A stretch of DNA of 64,000 nt from Limnohabitans sp. 2KL-27. Lineage in GTDB: Bacteria > Pseudomonadota > Gammaproteobacteria > Burkholderiales > Burkholderiaceae_C. Below, one piece after another: positions 9,801 to 18,543 of this stretch. The notes under the pieces were generated by a model that searched no databases, was not told where the DNA came from, and saw only the letters and a program-made list of their open reading frames with translations. Position 1 is the stretch's first letter; the number at the start of each line of letters is the position of its first letter. The stretch is taken from NCBI RefSeq assembly GCF_001269345.1, contig NZ_CXOP01000002.1, forward strand, positions 372,853 to 436,852, in the 5' to 3' direction. The position numbers and the translations under genes are program-made.

Positions 9801-10430
9801 GCCGGACCAGATGCCGGCAAAGCGGCTCAGGGCCAGGGCATGCAAGCCTTGGTCCAAGATGTCTTGCACGCTGGCCGGGAAAAACACGGGCAGGCCGCAG
9901 GCCTTGAAGATGTGGTCGCTTTGGTGCGCGGCGGTGGAGCTTTTGGCCACATGGTCATCGCCCGCCACGGCCAGCACGCCGCCCCAGGGGGTGGTGCCCG
10001 CCATGTTGGCGTGCTTGAAGACGTCCGAGCAGCGGTCCACTCCCGGGCCCTTGCCATACCAGATGCCAAAAACCCCGTCGAATTTGTTCGTGCCGGGCGG
10101 TGCAAAGCCCAGTTGCTGTGTGCCCCACAAGGCGGTGGCCGCCAGCTCCTCGTTCACGCCGGGCTGGAAGACGATGTGTTGGGCCTTCAGGTGGTCCTTG
10201 GCCTTCCACAGGGATTGGTCGTAACTGCCCAGAGGCGAGCCCCGGTAGCCGCTGATGAAGCCCGCGGTGTTCTTGCCTTGCAAGGCGTCGCGCTGGCGTT
10301 GCAGCATGGGCAGCTTGACCAGCGCCTGCACGCCGCTCATGAAAGCGCGGCCGACATCGAGGCTGTACTTGTCGTCCAGCGTCACCGTCTCTAAAGCCTG
10401 ACGAATCGATTCGGGCAAGGGGGCGTTCAT
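6894..10430 (-). CDS. Single-chain indolepyruvate:ferredoxin oxidoreductase family protein
   Basis: This 1178-aa protein belongs to the thiamine-diphosphate 2-oxoacid:ferredoxin oxidoreductases, with the alpha and beta subunits fused. They oxidatively decarboxylate aryl- or branched-chain 2-oxoacids to acyl-CoA. Near residue 462 is CSGCPHNT, typical of the thiamine-diphosphate domain start. Around residues 665-700 lie CEGCGDC and the downstream cysteines CNKDTSCLKGFCP, which ligate [4Fe-4S] clusters. A Rossmann-like gamma domain with GVGGTGV begins near residue 750. The start MNAPLPES at 10430 is chosen, because the longer frame runs into the regulator gene. It diverges from an Lrp-type regulator, which fits amino-acid catabolism. 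Exact substrate is unknown. Confidence 0.9.
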   Translation of the reverse strand: MNAPLPESIRQALETVTLDDKYSLDVGRAFMSGVQALVKLPMLQRQRDALQGKNTAGFISGYRGSPLGSYDQSLWKAKDHLKAQHIVFQPGVNEELAATALWGTQQLGFAPPGTNKFDGVFGIWYGKGPGVDRCSDVFKHANMAGTTPWGGVLAVAGDDHVAKSSTAAHQSDHIFKACGLPVFFPASVQDILDQGLHALALSRFAGIWSGMKTIQEIVESSATALIDPERVQIVLPEFVMPPGGVHIRWPDTALEQEARLFDYKWYAALAYIRANKLNHNVIQGPHDRFGLIASGKAYNDTRQALLDLGLDDASCQRLGIRVHKVGVVWPLEAHTTREFATGLCEILVVEEKRQVIEYQLKEELYNWRDDVRPTIVGKFDEADGDTSGGEWSTPNPTQRTLLRANADLTPALIARAIAKRLKKLGVDADTTARIDAHLSVLDAKEKALQSLTLGAAAERTPWFCSGCPHNTSTKVPEGSRAMAGIGCHFMSLWMDRSTTGFTQMGGEGVPWSGQQPFCTDTHIFANIGDGTYFHSGILAVRQSVASGVNITYKILYNDAVAMTGGQQVGERPEGHSVVQIAMSMKAEGAQRIVVVTDEPEKYDGVALAEGVRVFHRDELDRIQREMREIKGTTVIIYDQTCATEKRRRRKRGTMVDPAVRVMINEEVCEGCGDCGVQSNCLSVEPLETELGRKRTINQSTCNKDTSCLKGFCPSFVTVEGGTFKKKASSSTINLSPASLGALPEPELPLIGQPWGMVVAGVGGTGVITIGQLLGMAAHIEGKGIVTQDSAGLAQKGGATWSHILVANSQDEIRTTRVSMAAADLIIGCDPIVSASKETTLRMRAGRTHVALNSNSTPTAAFVKNGNWQNPAEQCVAEITAQVGVEGMGTFDADALAKQLMGDTIYVNPMILGYAWQKGWVPLRRESLVRAIELNDVQVKNNLAAFEWGRHAAQHLDALMQQIRPAQAIHFKKRDSLEDIVANRMARLTDYQNAAYAQVYQSIVERVRATEAPLGKSILAETVARHLYKLMAYKDEYEVARLHTQTGFLERINDSFEGDFKVNYHLAPPIWSKRNAKGELVKRKFGPIMLTGFKLLAKLKGLRGTALDVFGKTEERVTERALIREYVQHIDLVLEKLSDSTHAHALDVVRVPETIKGFGHVKERNIRAARALWASLNAH

Positions 10431-10558
10431 GGTCTGTCCTGCTTCTGAAATGGATGACACAGTGTAGGACGCTGTGGCCGACAGGTGCTTGCTTTTGGCG
10501 ACAGGATTTGCCCTATGATTTGAAAGAGTCTTGCTTAAAGAGGCATATTTTGGAAACA

Positions 10559-11017
10559 ATGGACAAATTTGACTGGGCCATATTGAACGAACTGCAGACC
10601 AATGGCCGTCTGACCAACGCCGAGTTGGCGCAGCGGGTGGGTTTGTCGGCCGCGCCGTGTTGGCGGCGTGTGCGGGCACTCGAAGAGTCTGGCGTCATCA
10701 AAGGCTACCGCGCCGACATCGACCGCCAGAAGGTGGGCTTGGACGTGCTGGCCTTTGTGCGTCTGGACGCCGAGCGCAACCGGGGCGACATCACGCGCCA
10801 GCTGGAAGAGGCGATCCTCAAAATCCCCGAAGTGGTGTCGTGCCACTACATCAGTGGCACCGGCACCTTTGAGCTGCAGGTGGTGAGCAAGGACTTGAAC
10901 ACGTTCAGCCAGTTCGCCCGTGATGTGCTGATCAACTTGCCCAATGTGAAGGACCTGCACACCAGCTTCTCGCTGGGCGAGGTCAAGGCGGCAGGGGCCT
11001 TGCCGTTGAGGGCTTGA
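10559..11017 (+). CDS. Lrp/AsnC-family transcriptional regulator
   Basis: The 152-aa product has an N-terminal winged helix-turn-helix ([17 protein letters not shown], then [20 protein letters not shown]) and a C-terminal RAM/ACT-type ligand-binding domain with [17 protein letters not shown]. Members sense amino acids and control their metabolism. It is transcribed divergently from the 2-oxoacid:ferredoxin oxidoreductase, 128 bases away, and is likely its regulator. The ATG at 10559 follows an AAAGAGGC ribosome-binding stretch; a TTG at 10550 is possible but less likely. Confidence 0.9.
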   Translation: MDKFDWAILNELQTNGRLTNAELAQRVGLSAAPCWRRVRALEESGVIKGYRADIDRQKVGLDVLAFVRLDAERNRGDITRQLEEAILKIPEVVSCHYISGTGTFELQVVSKDLNTFSQFARDVLINLPNVKDLHTSFSLGEVKAAGALPLRA

Positions 11018-11133
11018 GCTGGGCGCACGGATGGAGCCCTGCCTGTAAAATAAGCAGCTTCAGCCGACCCCTTCGCCGGGCGGCTCCGTGGCGCAGGCGG
11101 CGCCCCTTATTGGCCCGCAAAGGGCAGACTCTC

Positions 11134-13104
11134 ATGCTTTACCCTCAAGAATTCGATGTGATCGTGGTCGGTGGCGGCCATGCCGGAACCGAAGCGGCCT
11201 TGGCCGCGGCGCGCATGGGCTGCAAAACGCTCTTGCTCAGCCACAACATCGAGACCCTGGGGCAGATGAGCTGCAACCCCTCCATTGGCGGCATCGGCAA
11301 GGGCCATTTGGTCAAAGAGGTGGACGCCTTGGGCGGCGCGATGGCCCTGGCCACCGACGAGGGCGGTATCCAGTTCCGCATCCTCAACAGCTCCAAAGGC
11401 CCGGCGGTGCGCGCCACCCGCGCCCAGGCCGACCGCATTTTGTACAAAGCCGCCATTCGCCGCATGCTCGAAAACCAGCCCAATCTGTGGCTGTTCCAGC
11501 AAGCGGTGGACGACCTGATGGTGGAGGGTGACCGCGTGGTGGGCGCCGTCACGCAAGTGGGCATCCGTTTCCGTTCGCGCACGGTGGTGCTGACCGCCGG
11601 AACATTTTTGGACGGCAAGATCCATGTGGGCTTGCAAAACTACGCCGCGGGCAGGGCAGGCGACCCGCCCGCCGTCAGCCTGTCGGCTCGCCTGAAAGAG
11701 CTCCAGCTCCCGCAAGGGCGCCTGAAGACCGGCACACCACCACGGCTGGACGGACGCAGCATCGACTTTTCAAAGTGCTTGGAGCAGCCCGGCGACGGCG
11801 TGCCCGGCGGCATGAACCCCGACGGTGGGGTGCCGGTGTTCAGTTTCATGGGCCGCGCTGAGATGCACCCGCAGCAGGTGCCGTGCTGGATCACCCACAC
11901 CAACGAACGCACGCACGAGATCATCCGCTCTGGCTTTGACCGCAGCCCCATGTTCACCGGCAAGATCGAAGGCGTAGGGCCACGCTACTGCCCCAGCGTC
12001 GAGGACAAGATCAACCGTTTTGCCGACAAGGACAGCCACCAGATTTTTCTGGAGCCCGAGGGCCTGACCACGAACGAGTATTACCCCAACGGCATCTCGA
12101 CCAGCTTGCCTTTTGACATCCAGTACGAGCTGGTGCGCTCGATGAAGGGTCTGGAAAACTGCCACATCCTGCGGCCCGGTTACGCCATCGAATACGACTA
12201 CTTTGACCCACGCGCACTCAAAAACAGCTTTGAGACCCGGCAGATCAACGGCCTGTTTTTTGCCGGCCAGATCAACGGCACCACCGGCTACGAAGAGGCG
12301 GCGGCCCAGGGTTTGTTTGCGGGCATCAACGCTGCCCTGCAATGCCGGGGCGAAACGGCTTGGACCCCTGCACGCGACCAAGCCTATTTGGGCGTGCTGG
12401 TGGACGACCTGGTGACGCAAGGCGTGACCGAGCCTTACCGCATGTTCACCAGCCGCGCCGAGTTCCGCCTGCAGCTGCGCGAAGACAATGCCGACGCGCG
12501 CCTGACCGAAGTGGGGCGGCAGATGGGCCTGGTGGACGATGCGCGCTGGGACGCTTTCAGCCGCAAGCGCGATGCTGTTTCACGTGAAACAGAACGCCTG
12601 AAATCCACTTGGGTGAACCCACGCAATCTGCCCGCAGACGAATCGGTGCGGGTTTTGGGCAAGGCCATTGAGCACGAACACAACCTGTTTGACTTGCTGC
12701 GCCGCCCCAATGTGTCTTACCCGGCCCTCATGTCTTTGGACCAAGGCCGCATGGCCAGCGCCGATGTTTCACGTGAAACCTTGGGTGATTTGAGTGTGCC
12801 TGTCATTGAGCAGGTGGAGATTGCCGCCAAGTATTCGGGCTACATAGACCGCCAAAAAGGCGAGGTGGAGCGCGCGGCTTTTTACGAGCACCTGCGTTTG
12901 CCGGAAAGCCTGGACTATATGCAGGTGTCGGCCTTGTCGATCGAGGCCCGACAGAAGCTGGCGAAACACCGGCCTGAAACTTTGGGCCAGGCCTCGCGCA
13001 TTTCTGGCATCACGCCGGCCAGCGTGTCGCTGTTGTTGATCCACCTGAAAAAGGGCGGGTTCAAGGGCTTCATGCACGCGGCAGAGGAAGGCGTGCAGGC
13101 ATGA
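11134..13104 (+). CDS. mnmG: tRNA uridine-5-carboxymethylaminomethyl modification enzyme MnmG (GidA)
   Basis: MnmG is the FAD-binding subunit of the MnmE-MnmG complex, which makes cmnm5U at tRNA wobble uridines. The 656-aa product has the dinucleotide motif GGGHAG at residues 13-18, [17 protein letters not shown] near 50, and the [19 protein letters not shown] block near 440 typical of the family. The start at 11134 matches the MnmG N-terminus; the frame upstream to 11014 is not coding. It carries two parS-like sites inside its coding sequence (12576 and 12765). Its stop overlaps the rsmG start (ATGA). Confidence 0.97.
   Translation: MLYPQEFDVIVVGGGHAGTEAALAAARMGCKTLLLSHNIETLGQMSCNPSIGGIGKGHLVKEVDALGGAMALATDEGGIQFRILNSSKGPAVRATRAQADRILYKAAIRRMLENQPNLWLFQQAVDDLMVEGDRVVGAVTQVGIRFRSRTVVLTAGTFLDGKIHVGLQNYAAGRAGDPPAVSLSARLKELQLPQGRLKTGTPPRLDGRSIDFSKCLEQPGDGVPGGMNPDGGVPVFSFMGRAEMHPQQVPCWITHTNERTHEIIRSGFDRSPMFTGKIEGVGPRYCPSVEDKINRFADKDSHQIFLEPEGLTTNEYYPNGISTSLPFDIQYELVRSMKGLENCHILRPGYAIEYDYFDPRALKNSFETRQINGLFFAGQINGTTGYEEAAAQGLFAGINAALQCRGETAWTPARDQAYLGVLVDDLVTQGVTEPYRMFTSRAEFRLQLREDNADARLTEVGRQMGLVDDARWDAFSRKRDAVSRETERLKSTWVNPRNLPADESVRVLGKAIEHEHNLFDLLRRPNVSYPALMSLDQGRMASADVSRETLGDLSVPVIEQVEIAAKYSGYIDRQKGEVERAAFYEHLRLPESLDYMQVSALSIEARQKLAKHRPETLGQASRISGITPASVSLLLIHLKKGGFKGFMHAAEEGVQA
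12576..12591. promoter_or_regulatory. parS site 1 (perfect)
   Basis: TGTTTCACGTGAAACA is the full 16-bp palindromic ParB-binding parS consensus, located inside mnmG about 3.3 kb before parB. Confidence 0.92.
12765..12780. promoter_or_regulatory. parS site 2 (15/16)
   Basis: TGTTTCACGTGAAACC matches the parS consensus except for the last base; it lies in mnmG, 189 bp from site 1. Confidence 0.88.
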
Positions 13105-13757
13105 GTCTGAATCTGGAGGCGGGCTTGCGCTCGGGGGCGCAAGCACTGGGCCTGAACTTGTCAGAGGCGCAAGTCCAGCACCTGCTGGACTACATGGCGC
13201 TGATCCAGAAGTGGAACAAGGTCTACAACCTGACCGCCTTGCGCGATCCGGCGGACATGCTCACGCACCACCTGCTGGACAGCCTCACGGCCATTGCCCC
13301 GTTGAAGCGCCACACCCAGGGCCAAGCGATCCGGGTGCTGGATGTGGGTTCGGGGGGTGGCTTGCCGGGCGTGGTGTTGGCCATTTGCATGCCCGAGTTG
13401 AACGTCACCTGTGTCGACACCGTGGCCAAAAAAGCCGCCTTTGTCCAGCAGGTCGCCGCCAGCCTGAAGCTGCCTAACTTGCGCGGCATCCATGCGCGGG
13501 TCGAGTCCTTGACCGAGCCTTATGCCGTGATTTGTTCTCGTGCCTTCGCGTCCTTGCCCGACTTCGTGACCTGGTCACGCTCAGCTTTGGCCGAGGGTGG
13601 GGTGTGGATGGCCATGAAAGGCAAGCATCCGCAAGACGAAATCACCGCCTTGCCGGCAGACGTCCATGTGTTTCACGTGGAACCCTTGGCGGTGCCGGGG
13701 CTGGACGTGGAGCGTTGCATGGTGTGGTTGAGGCCCGAAGTGTCCAGCCCCGCCTGA
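13101..13757 (+). CDS. rsmG: 16S rRNA (guanine527-N7)-methyltransferase RsmG (GidB)
   Basis: RsmG methylates N7 of G527 in 16S rRNA using S-adenosylmethionine. The 218-aa product has the characteristic N-terminal helix with [16 protein letters not shown], the HHLLDSL motif, and the SAM-binding motif [13 protein letters not shown] near residue 79, then [10 protein letters not shown]. Start overlaps the mnmG stop by 4 bases, so it is translationally coupled. A parS-like site is embedded near the 3' end (13669). Length is normal for the family. Confidence 0.95.
   Translation: MSLNLEAGLRSGAQALGLNLSEAQVQHLLDYMALIQKWNKVYNLTALRDPADMLTHHLLDSLTAIAPLKRHTQGQAIRVLDVGSGGGLPGVVLAICMPELNVTCVDTVAKKAAFVQQVAASLKLPNLRGIHARVESLTEPYAVICSRAFASLPDFVTWSRSALAEGGVWMAMKGKHPQDEITALPADVHVFHVEPLAVPGLDVERCMVWLRPEVSSPA
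13669..13684. promoter_or_regulatory. parS-like site 3 (14/16)
   Basis: TGTTTCACGTGGAACC keeps the CACGTG core and differs from the consensus at two positions; it is inside rsmG. Confidence 0.75.
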
Positions 13758-13851
13758 TGGGGATGCGTGGGCTGACAAGCCCCGCGTGTTTTGCCCAAAA
13801 CCACCTTGGGGTTGCGCTTGTAAAAATGGCCCCTTGTGGGGGTCATGAAGG

Positions 13852-13867
13852 TGTTCCACGTGAAACG
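13852..13867. promoter_or_regulatory. parS-like site 4 (14/16)
   Basis: TGTTCCACGTGAAACG lies in the rsmG-LysE gap, the only one of the four outside a coding sequence; two bases differ from the consensus. Confidence 0.75.
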
Positions 13868-13936
13868 TGAGGGCATGTTTGGCCATTGTTGTGCAGGCAT
13901 CACTTACACTCAGACCCCTACTTTGTAAAGAAACCC

Positions 13937-14554
13937 ATGTTCTTTGGCATCTCTGACTATGGCGCTTTTGTGGCGGCGATTGTTGTGTTTCTGGCGATTC
14001 CCGGTCCGGGCAATCTGGCCCTGATCACCTCCACCAGCAAGGGTGGTGTGGCTGGGGGCCTGATGGCCACCCTGGGCGTGATCGTGGGGGACCAGGTGCT
14101 CATGTGGCTGGCCGTGGCCGGTGTGGCGGCGGTGCTGGCCACTTACCCCACCGCCTTTGCCGCCATCCAGTGGTCGGGCGCGGTTTACCTGGCGTGGTTG
14201 GGTTGGAAGATGCTCTCGGCCAAACCGGGTGATGCGCCGGTGTTGAACATTCGACCCCGCCAATTCTTCCAGCAAGCGCTGGCGATCACGCTGCTCAACC
14301 CCAAGGCGATCGTTTTTTACATGGCTTTTTTCCCCTTGTTCGTGGACCCCGCCACCCATTTGGGTTGGGTCAGTTTTGGCGTCATGGCGGCTACCATCGC
14401 CGCGCTGACCTTTCTGTATGGCGTGGGCATGACCTTGCTGACCTACCACTTGGCCGAGCGCATGCGAGCGAACCCGGTGATCGGCCGTGTGCTCGAGAAA
14501 GTGGCGGGCCTTTTTCTGGTGGGCTTTGGCATCAAGCTGGCCATTTCCAAATAA
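13937..14554 (+). CDS. LysE/RhtB-family amino-acid exporter
   Basis: The 205-aa inner-membrane protein has about six hydrophobic segments and the family signature near its N-terminus (FLAIPGPGNLALITSTSKGG, residues about 18-37), plus LLNPKAIVFYMAFFP in the middle. LysE/RhtB proteins export amino acids such as lysine, homoserine or leucine by proton exchange. The ATG at 13937 is preferred, as the extra upstream codons overlap the intergenic parS region. It sits between rsmG and parA. The substrate is unknown. Confidence 0.88.
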   Translation: MFFGISDYGAFVAAIVVFLAIPGPGNLALITSTSKGGVAGGLMATLGVIVGDQVLMWLAVAGVAAVLATYPTAFAAIQWSGAVYLAWLGWKMLSAKPGDAPVLNIRPRQFFQQALAITLLNPKAIVFYMAFFPLFVDPATHLGWVSFGVMAATIAALTFLYGVGMTLLTYHLAERMRANPVIGRVLEKVAGLFLVGFGIKLAISK

Positions 14555-14569
14555 ACGGAGCGCACCGAC

Positions 14570-15340
14570 ATGGCCAAAATTTTCTGTGTTGCCAACCAAA
14601 AAGGTGGCGTTGGCAAAACCACCACCACCGTCAACCTGGCCGCTGGCTTGGCCAAGGTCGGGCAGCGTGTGCTGCTGGTGGACCTGGACCCGCAGGGCAA
14701 TGCCACCATGGGCTCGGGCATCGACAAACGTGCGGTGGAGTTGAGTGTCTATGACGTGCTGCTGGAGTCGGCCTCGATCGCCGAAGCCCTGATCCGGGCC
14801 GACCAGTGCGGCTACGACGTGTTGAGCGCCAACCGCGAATTGGCCGGCGCCGAGGTCGAGTTGGTGCAACTGGCGCACCGCGACCAGCGCCTGAAAAACG
14901 CGCTGGCGGTGGTCGATGGCGAATACGATTTTGTGCTCATTGATTGCCCTCCGTCGCTGTCCATGCTCACCTTGAATGGCCTGTGTTCGGCCCATGGCGT
15001 GATCGTGCCCATGCAGTGCGAATACTTTGCGCTGGAAGGCCTGACCGACTTGGTGAACACCATCAAGCAGGTGCACGCCAACCTGAACAAGGACCTCAAA
15101 ATCATCGGTTTGCTGCGTGTCATGTTCGATCCGCGCATCACCCTGCAGGTGCAGGTCAGTGAGCAGCTCAAGAACCACTTTGGAGACAAGGTGTTCAACA
15201 CCGTGATCCCGCGCAATGTGCGTCTGGCCGAAGCGCCCAGCTATGGTTTGCCCGGCGTGGTGTTTGACGCCTCGGCCAAGGGCAGCCAAGCCTATGTCGA
15301 ATTCGCACGCGAGTTGGTGCTGCGTGCGCCCACCCTCTGA
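14570..15340 (+). CDS. parA: Chromosome-partitioning ATPase ParA (Soj)
   Basis: ParA is the Walker-type ATPase that moves ParB-parS complexes during chromosome segregation. The 256-aa product has the deviant Walker A KGGVGKT at residues 11-17, VDLDPQGNATMG (A' motif) near 41, and the Walker B segment LIDCPPSL near 123. It lacks an N-terminal helix-turn-helix, so it is the small chromosomal type. It is 15 bases after the LysE-type gene with a CGGAGCG ribosome-binding stretch, and is separated from parB by a small hydrolase gene. Confidence 0.96.
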   Translation: MAKIFCVANQKGGVGKTTTTVNLAAGLAKVGQRVLLVDLDPQGNATMGSGIDKRAVELSVYDVLLESASIAEALIRADQCGYDVLSANRELAGAEVELVQLAHRDQRLKNALAVVDGEYDFVLIDCPPSLSMLTLNGLCSAHGVIVPMQCEYFALEGLTDLVNTIKQVHANLNKDLKIIGLLRVMFDPRITLQVQVSEQLKNHFGDKVFNTVIPRNVRLAEAPSYGLPGVVFDASAKGSQAYVEFARELVLRAPTL

Positions 15341-15341
15341 C

Positions 15342-15881
15342 ATGGCCGCTCCTTCGGTTTTGATCTTGCCCGGTTGGCAAGGCAGCGGCCCCTTGCATTG
15401 GCAAATGCACTGGGTGCGCCAGCATGGCTACACCGTGGTCGAGCAGGACGACTGGCTGCGCCCCCGACGTGGTGATTGGCTCGCGCGCCTGGACGAGGTG
15501 GTCATCGACACCCCGGGGCGTCTGCTGCTGGCCGCGCACAGCCTGGGCTGCATCCAGGTGGCCGCGTGGGCGTCGGTCTCGCGGCACACGGCGCGGGTGT
15601 CTGGGGCCTTGCTGGTCGCGCCCGGCGATGTAGAGGCCGGCCCTGTGCGCGAGCTGCTGCCGGGGTGGTCCCCCATCGTGCGGCAAAAGCTGCCATTTGA
15701 CTGCATTTTGGTGGGCAGCCAAAACGACCCTTATTGCGCTGCCGAGCGGGCTCAAGGTCTGGCCCGAGACTGGGGCGCCCGTTGGGTGGACTTGGGTGCG
15801 GCTGGGCACATCAATGCAGATTCATCGCTGGGCGATTGGCCGCAGGGCCACGCGCTGTTGCAAACATTACGGAAGGATTGA
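15342..15881 (+). CDS. RBBP9/YdeN-type serine hydrolase
   Basis: This 179-aa alpha/beta-hydrolase has the nucleophile elbow AHSLGC near residue 66, an acid in SQNDPYC near 128, and a histidine in GHIN near 150, so the Ser-Asp-His triad is complete. It opens with ILPGWQGSGPLHWQ, the RBBP9/YdeN family start. Natural substrates are unknown; carboxylesterase activity is likely. Its ATG begins one base after the parA stop, and it ends 2 bases before parB, so it is co-transcribed with the partitioning genes. The longer upstream frame overlaps parA and is rejected. Confidence 0.85.
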   Translation: MAAPSVLILPGWQGSGPLHWQMHWVRQHGYTVVEQDDWLRPRRGDWLARLDEVVIDTPGRLLLAAHSLGCIQVAAWASVSRHTARVSGALLVAPGDVEAGPVRELLPGWSPIVRQKLPFDCILVGSQNDPYCAAERAQGLARDWGARWVDLGAAGHINADSSLGDWPQGHALLQTLRKD

Positions 15882-15883
15882 CC

Positions 15884-16801
15884 ATGGTCACCAAAAAACC
15901 CAAAGGCCTTGGCCGCGGACTCGAAGCCCTGCTGGGCCCCAAAGTGCAGGAGGCCCCCCCCGCAGACATGCGCGCTGAAACGGGCGTGCCCACCCAACTC
16001 AAACTTGACCAAATGGTGGCCGGCATGTACCAGCCGCGCACCCGAATGGACGAAGGCGCTTTGTACGAGCTGGCCGAATCCATCAAGGCCCAAGGCATCA
16101 TGCAGCCGATTCTGGTGCGCCTGCTCACCGATGGTGACCACGCGGGCAAGTACGAGATCATCGCGGGCGAGCGGCGCTTTCGCGCCTCTCGTTTGGCGGG
16201 CTTGGAATCTGTCCCGGTTTTGGTGCGCGATGTGCCCAACGAGGCGGCCGCGGCCATGGCGCTCATCGAAAACATCCAGCGTGAAGACCTCAACCCGCTG
16301 GAAGAGGCTCAAGGCCTGCAACGCCTGATCAAAGAGTTTGGGCTCACTCACGAAGCTGCGGCGCAGGCTGTGGGCCGCTCGCGCAGTGCCGGCAGCAACT
16401 TGCTGCGCCTGCTCAACTTGGCCGAGCCCGTGCAAGCCATGCTGATGGCGGGCGACTTGGACATGGGCCACGCCCGTGCCTTGCTGTCTTTGGACAAAGC
16501 CACGCAGATCACGGCGGCCAACCAAATTGCCGGCAAAAAGCTGTCGGTGCGCGAAGCCGAAAGCCTGGCCAAAAAACTCGGCGCCGAGTTCAACTTGGTC
16601 ACGCAAAAGCCCAAAAAAGAAAAGTCGCGCGATGTGCGCCGGGTGGAAGAAGAACTGTCGGACCTGCTCATGGCCGAGGTGGAGGTGCGCGTCAAAAAAC
16701 GTGTCAAGCGTTTGGGCAAGATGGAAGAGATGGGCGAGTTGAGCATCCAGTTTGGTTCGCTCGACGAACTCAATGGCCTGATTGAAAAACTGCGTGGCTG
16801 A
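15884..16801 (+). CDS. parB: Chromosome-partitioning protein ParB (Spo0J)
   Basis: ParB is the CTPase that loads at parS, spreads, and interacts with ParA. The 305-aa product starts with KPKGLGRGLEALLG, a ParA-interacting motif, followed by the ParB/Srx domain with QPRTRMDEGALYELAESI and the CTP-binding GERRFRAS near residue 98, a helix-turn-helix (LTHEAAAQAVGRSRSAGSNLLRLL) and a C-terminal dimerisation domain. Start at 15884 follows a GGAAGGA ribosome-binding site inside the hydrolase gene. The four parS-like sites lie 2-3.3 kb upstream. Confidence 0.97.
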   Translation: MVTKKPKGLGRGLEALLGPKVQEAPPADMRAETGVPTQLKLDQMVAGMYQPRTRMDEGALYELAESIKAQGIMQPILVRLLTDGDHAGKYEIIAGERRFRASRLAGLESVPVLVRDVPNEAAAAMALIENIQREDLNPLEEAQGLQRLIKEFGLTHEAAAQAVGRSRSAGSNLLRLLNLAEPVQAMLMAGDLDMGHARALLSLDKATQITAANQIAGKKLSVREAESLAKKLGAEFNLVTQKPKKEKSRDVRRVEEELSDLLMAEVEVRVKKRVKRLGKMEEMGELSIQFGSLDELNGLIEKLRG

Positions 16802-16809
16802 CAACGCCC

Positions 16810-18543
16810 ATGTCGGGTCTGTTTAAACGGTTCAGAAAAATCTGGCGAGGCCTGTTTCGTCTGAATGGTTTTTTGCGGCAGCAGGTGCTCACTGTTTACC
16901 TGTTGCTGGTGAGCCTGACCACCTTGCTCGGCTTTGTGTTCACGCCGGTCGAGCGCGTGGCGCACGCCAACTTGCTCGTTTGCGTGCTGTCTGCCGTTTT
17001 GTTGTGGGGGGTGCGTGTGCGGGCGTTTTTTGGCGTCACCGTGCACACGCTCACGGCGCTCACGGTGTTGCTGACGGTTTACACCGCGGCCCAGACGGGG
17101 GGCATCCATTCCACCGCCGTGGTTTGGCTCCATGTCTTGTCCGTGCCGGTGTTGCTGTTGCTGGGGCATGCGGCCACGCTGGCCTGGATGGGCATGGTGC
17201 TGGCCTTGACCGTGGGCCTGGCCTGGGTCACGGCCATGGGTTGGGTCAGCGGCCAGGCCCCGGCCGCCTCCTCGCTGGTGACTTGGGCCTGGCTCCACCA
17301 CCTGCTGGCGCTCTTGAACCTGATGATGGGGGTTCGCATTTATGAACACCTGCACCAGGCGCAGCTGCGCAAGATTCAGCGGCGCAACGACGAACTCCAA
17401 CGCACCCACAGCGCCTTGATCAAGGCGCAAGGGCACGCGGACGAATTTGTGGCGGCCGTCGGCCATGAGTTGCGCACACCAATGAATGCCATCTTGGGCT
17501 TCAATGGCGCACTGCGCAGCGCTTTGAGGGCCGACCCCGAACAGGTGGTGGTGGTCGACCACATCCGCACCTCGACCGAGCACCTGCTTCAGGTGGTCAA
17601 TGACCTGCTGGATTTTTCGCAGTGGCAAGCGGGGAAACTGCGCCCGAACCCCGTGGATTTCGCCTTGCGCGCCTTGCTGGATGGCGTGCAAGAACGTCAC
17701 GGACAGGCTGCCCGCGACAAAGGCTTGGCATTGCACCTGCACTGTGACGCCGCCTTGCCTGGCCATGTGCATGGCGACCGCAAGCGCTTGCTGCAGATCC
17801 TGAACCAACTCGTGGGCAATGCCATCCAGTTCACCGACACGGGGGGGGTGCAGGTGAGGTTGATGGCCCAGGGCGGTGCCTTGCGCCTGGAGGTTCAGGA
17901 CACCGGGCCCGGCATCGCTGCAGATCGGCAGCCCCAGCTTTTCAGCCGCTTTGAACACGCCCAGGCGCAGACCCTGCGGGCCCATGGCGCCACGGGCCTG
18001 GCGCTGTGCGACAAACTGGTGACGTTGCTTGGCGGGCGCATCGGCGTACAAAGCCAGCTGGGCCAAGGGGCGCTGTTTTGGCTGCAGGTCCCTTTACAAG
18101 CCGCGTCAGCCCCTGATCCGGTCCCCGATGACGGGTTGGCAGGTGACGCCCTGCGCATGCTGGTGGTGGACGACAACACGCTGAACCTGATGGTGGCCCG
18201 GTTGCAGTTGCAAGCATGCTGGCCCGAGGCGCACATCGTGACGGTGGACAGCGCCGCCAAAGCCTTGGCCATCCTGAACTCCCAAGTGTTTGACATCGCC
18301 TTGGTGGACATGGTCATGCCGGACATGGATGGCTTGCAGCTCACGCAGCACATTCGGCAGCATCACCACGCAGGTTTGGCGCGCATGCCGATTTTGGCTT
18401 TGACCGCCAACACCCAGCCGCAGGACCGCGAGCGCTGCCTGGCTGCTGGCATGGACGAGGTCTTGGGCAAGCCCATGGACACGGCCACGCTGGTGCAGAC
18501 CGTGGGGCGCTTTGTCCGCCAGGCGCGGGAGGCGACAACATGA
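16810..18543 (+). CDS. Hybrid sensor histidine kinase/response regulator (first of a tandem pair)
   Basis: The 577-aa protein has about five transmembrane segments (residues about 20-175), a short coiled linker, a HisKA domain with VGHELRTPMNAILGF and phospho-acceptor His219, a HATPase domain with degenerate glycine boxes (DTGPGIA), and a C-terminal receiver domain with VVDDN, phospho-acceptor Asp500 in LVDMVMPD, and LTAN. There is no large periplasmic sensor, so the membrane domain is probably the sensor. It starts 9 bases after parB, so it may be partly co-transcribed, and overlaps the next kinase by 4 bases. Signal and output are unknown. Confidence 0.9.
   Translation: MSGLFKRFRKIWRGLFRLNGFLRQQVLTVYLLLVSLTTLLGFVFTPVERVAHANLLVCVLSAVLLWGVRVRAFFGVTVHTLTALTVLLTVYTAAQTGGIHSTAVVWLHVLSVPVLLLLGHAATLAWMGMVLALTVGLAWVTAMGWVSGQAPAASSLVTWAWLHHLLALLNLMMGVRIYEHLHQAQLRKIQRRNDELQRTHSALIKAQGHADEFVAAVGHELRTPMNAILGFNGALRSALRADPEQVVVVDHIRTSTEHLLQVVNDLLDFSQWQAGKLRPNPVDFALRALLDGVQERHGQAARDKGLALHLHCDAALPGHVHGDRKRLLQILNQLVGNAIQFTDTGGVQVRLMAQGGALRLEVQDTGPGIAADRQPQLFSRFEHAQAQTLRAHGATGLALCDKLVTLLGGRIGVQSQLGQGALFWLQVPLQAASAPDPVPDDGLAGDALRMLVVDDNTLNLMVARLQLQACWPEAHIVTVDSAAKALAILNSQVFDIALVDMVMPDMDGLQLTQHIRQHHHAGLARMPILALTANTQPQDRERCLAAGMDEVLGKPMDTATLVQTVGRFVRQAREATT

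Noticed and set aside
7683..10394. 903-codon open frame on the + strand opposite the oxidoreductase gene
   Set aside because: It is antisense to a clear gene, has a His/Gly/Val-rich composition typical of shadows of G+C-rich genes, and matches no family.
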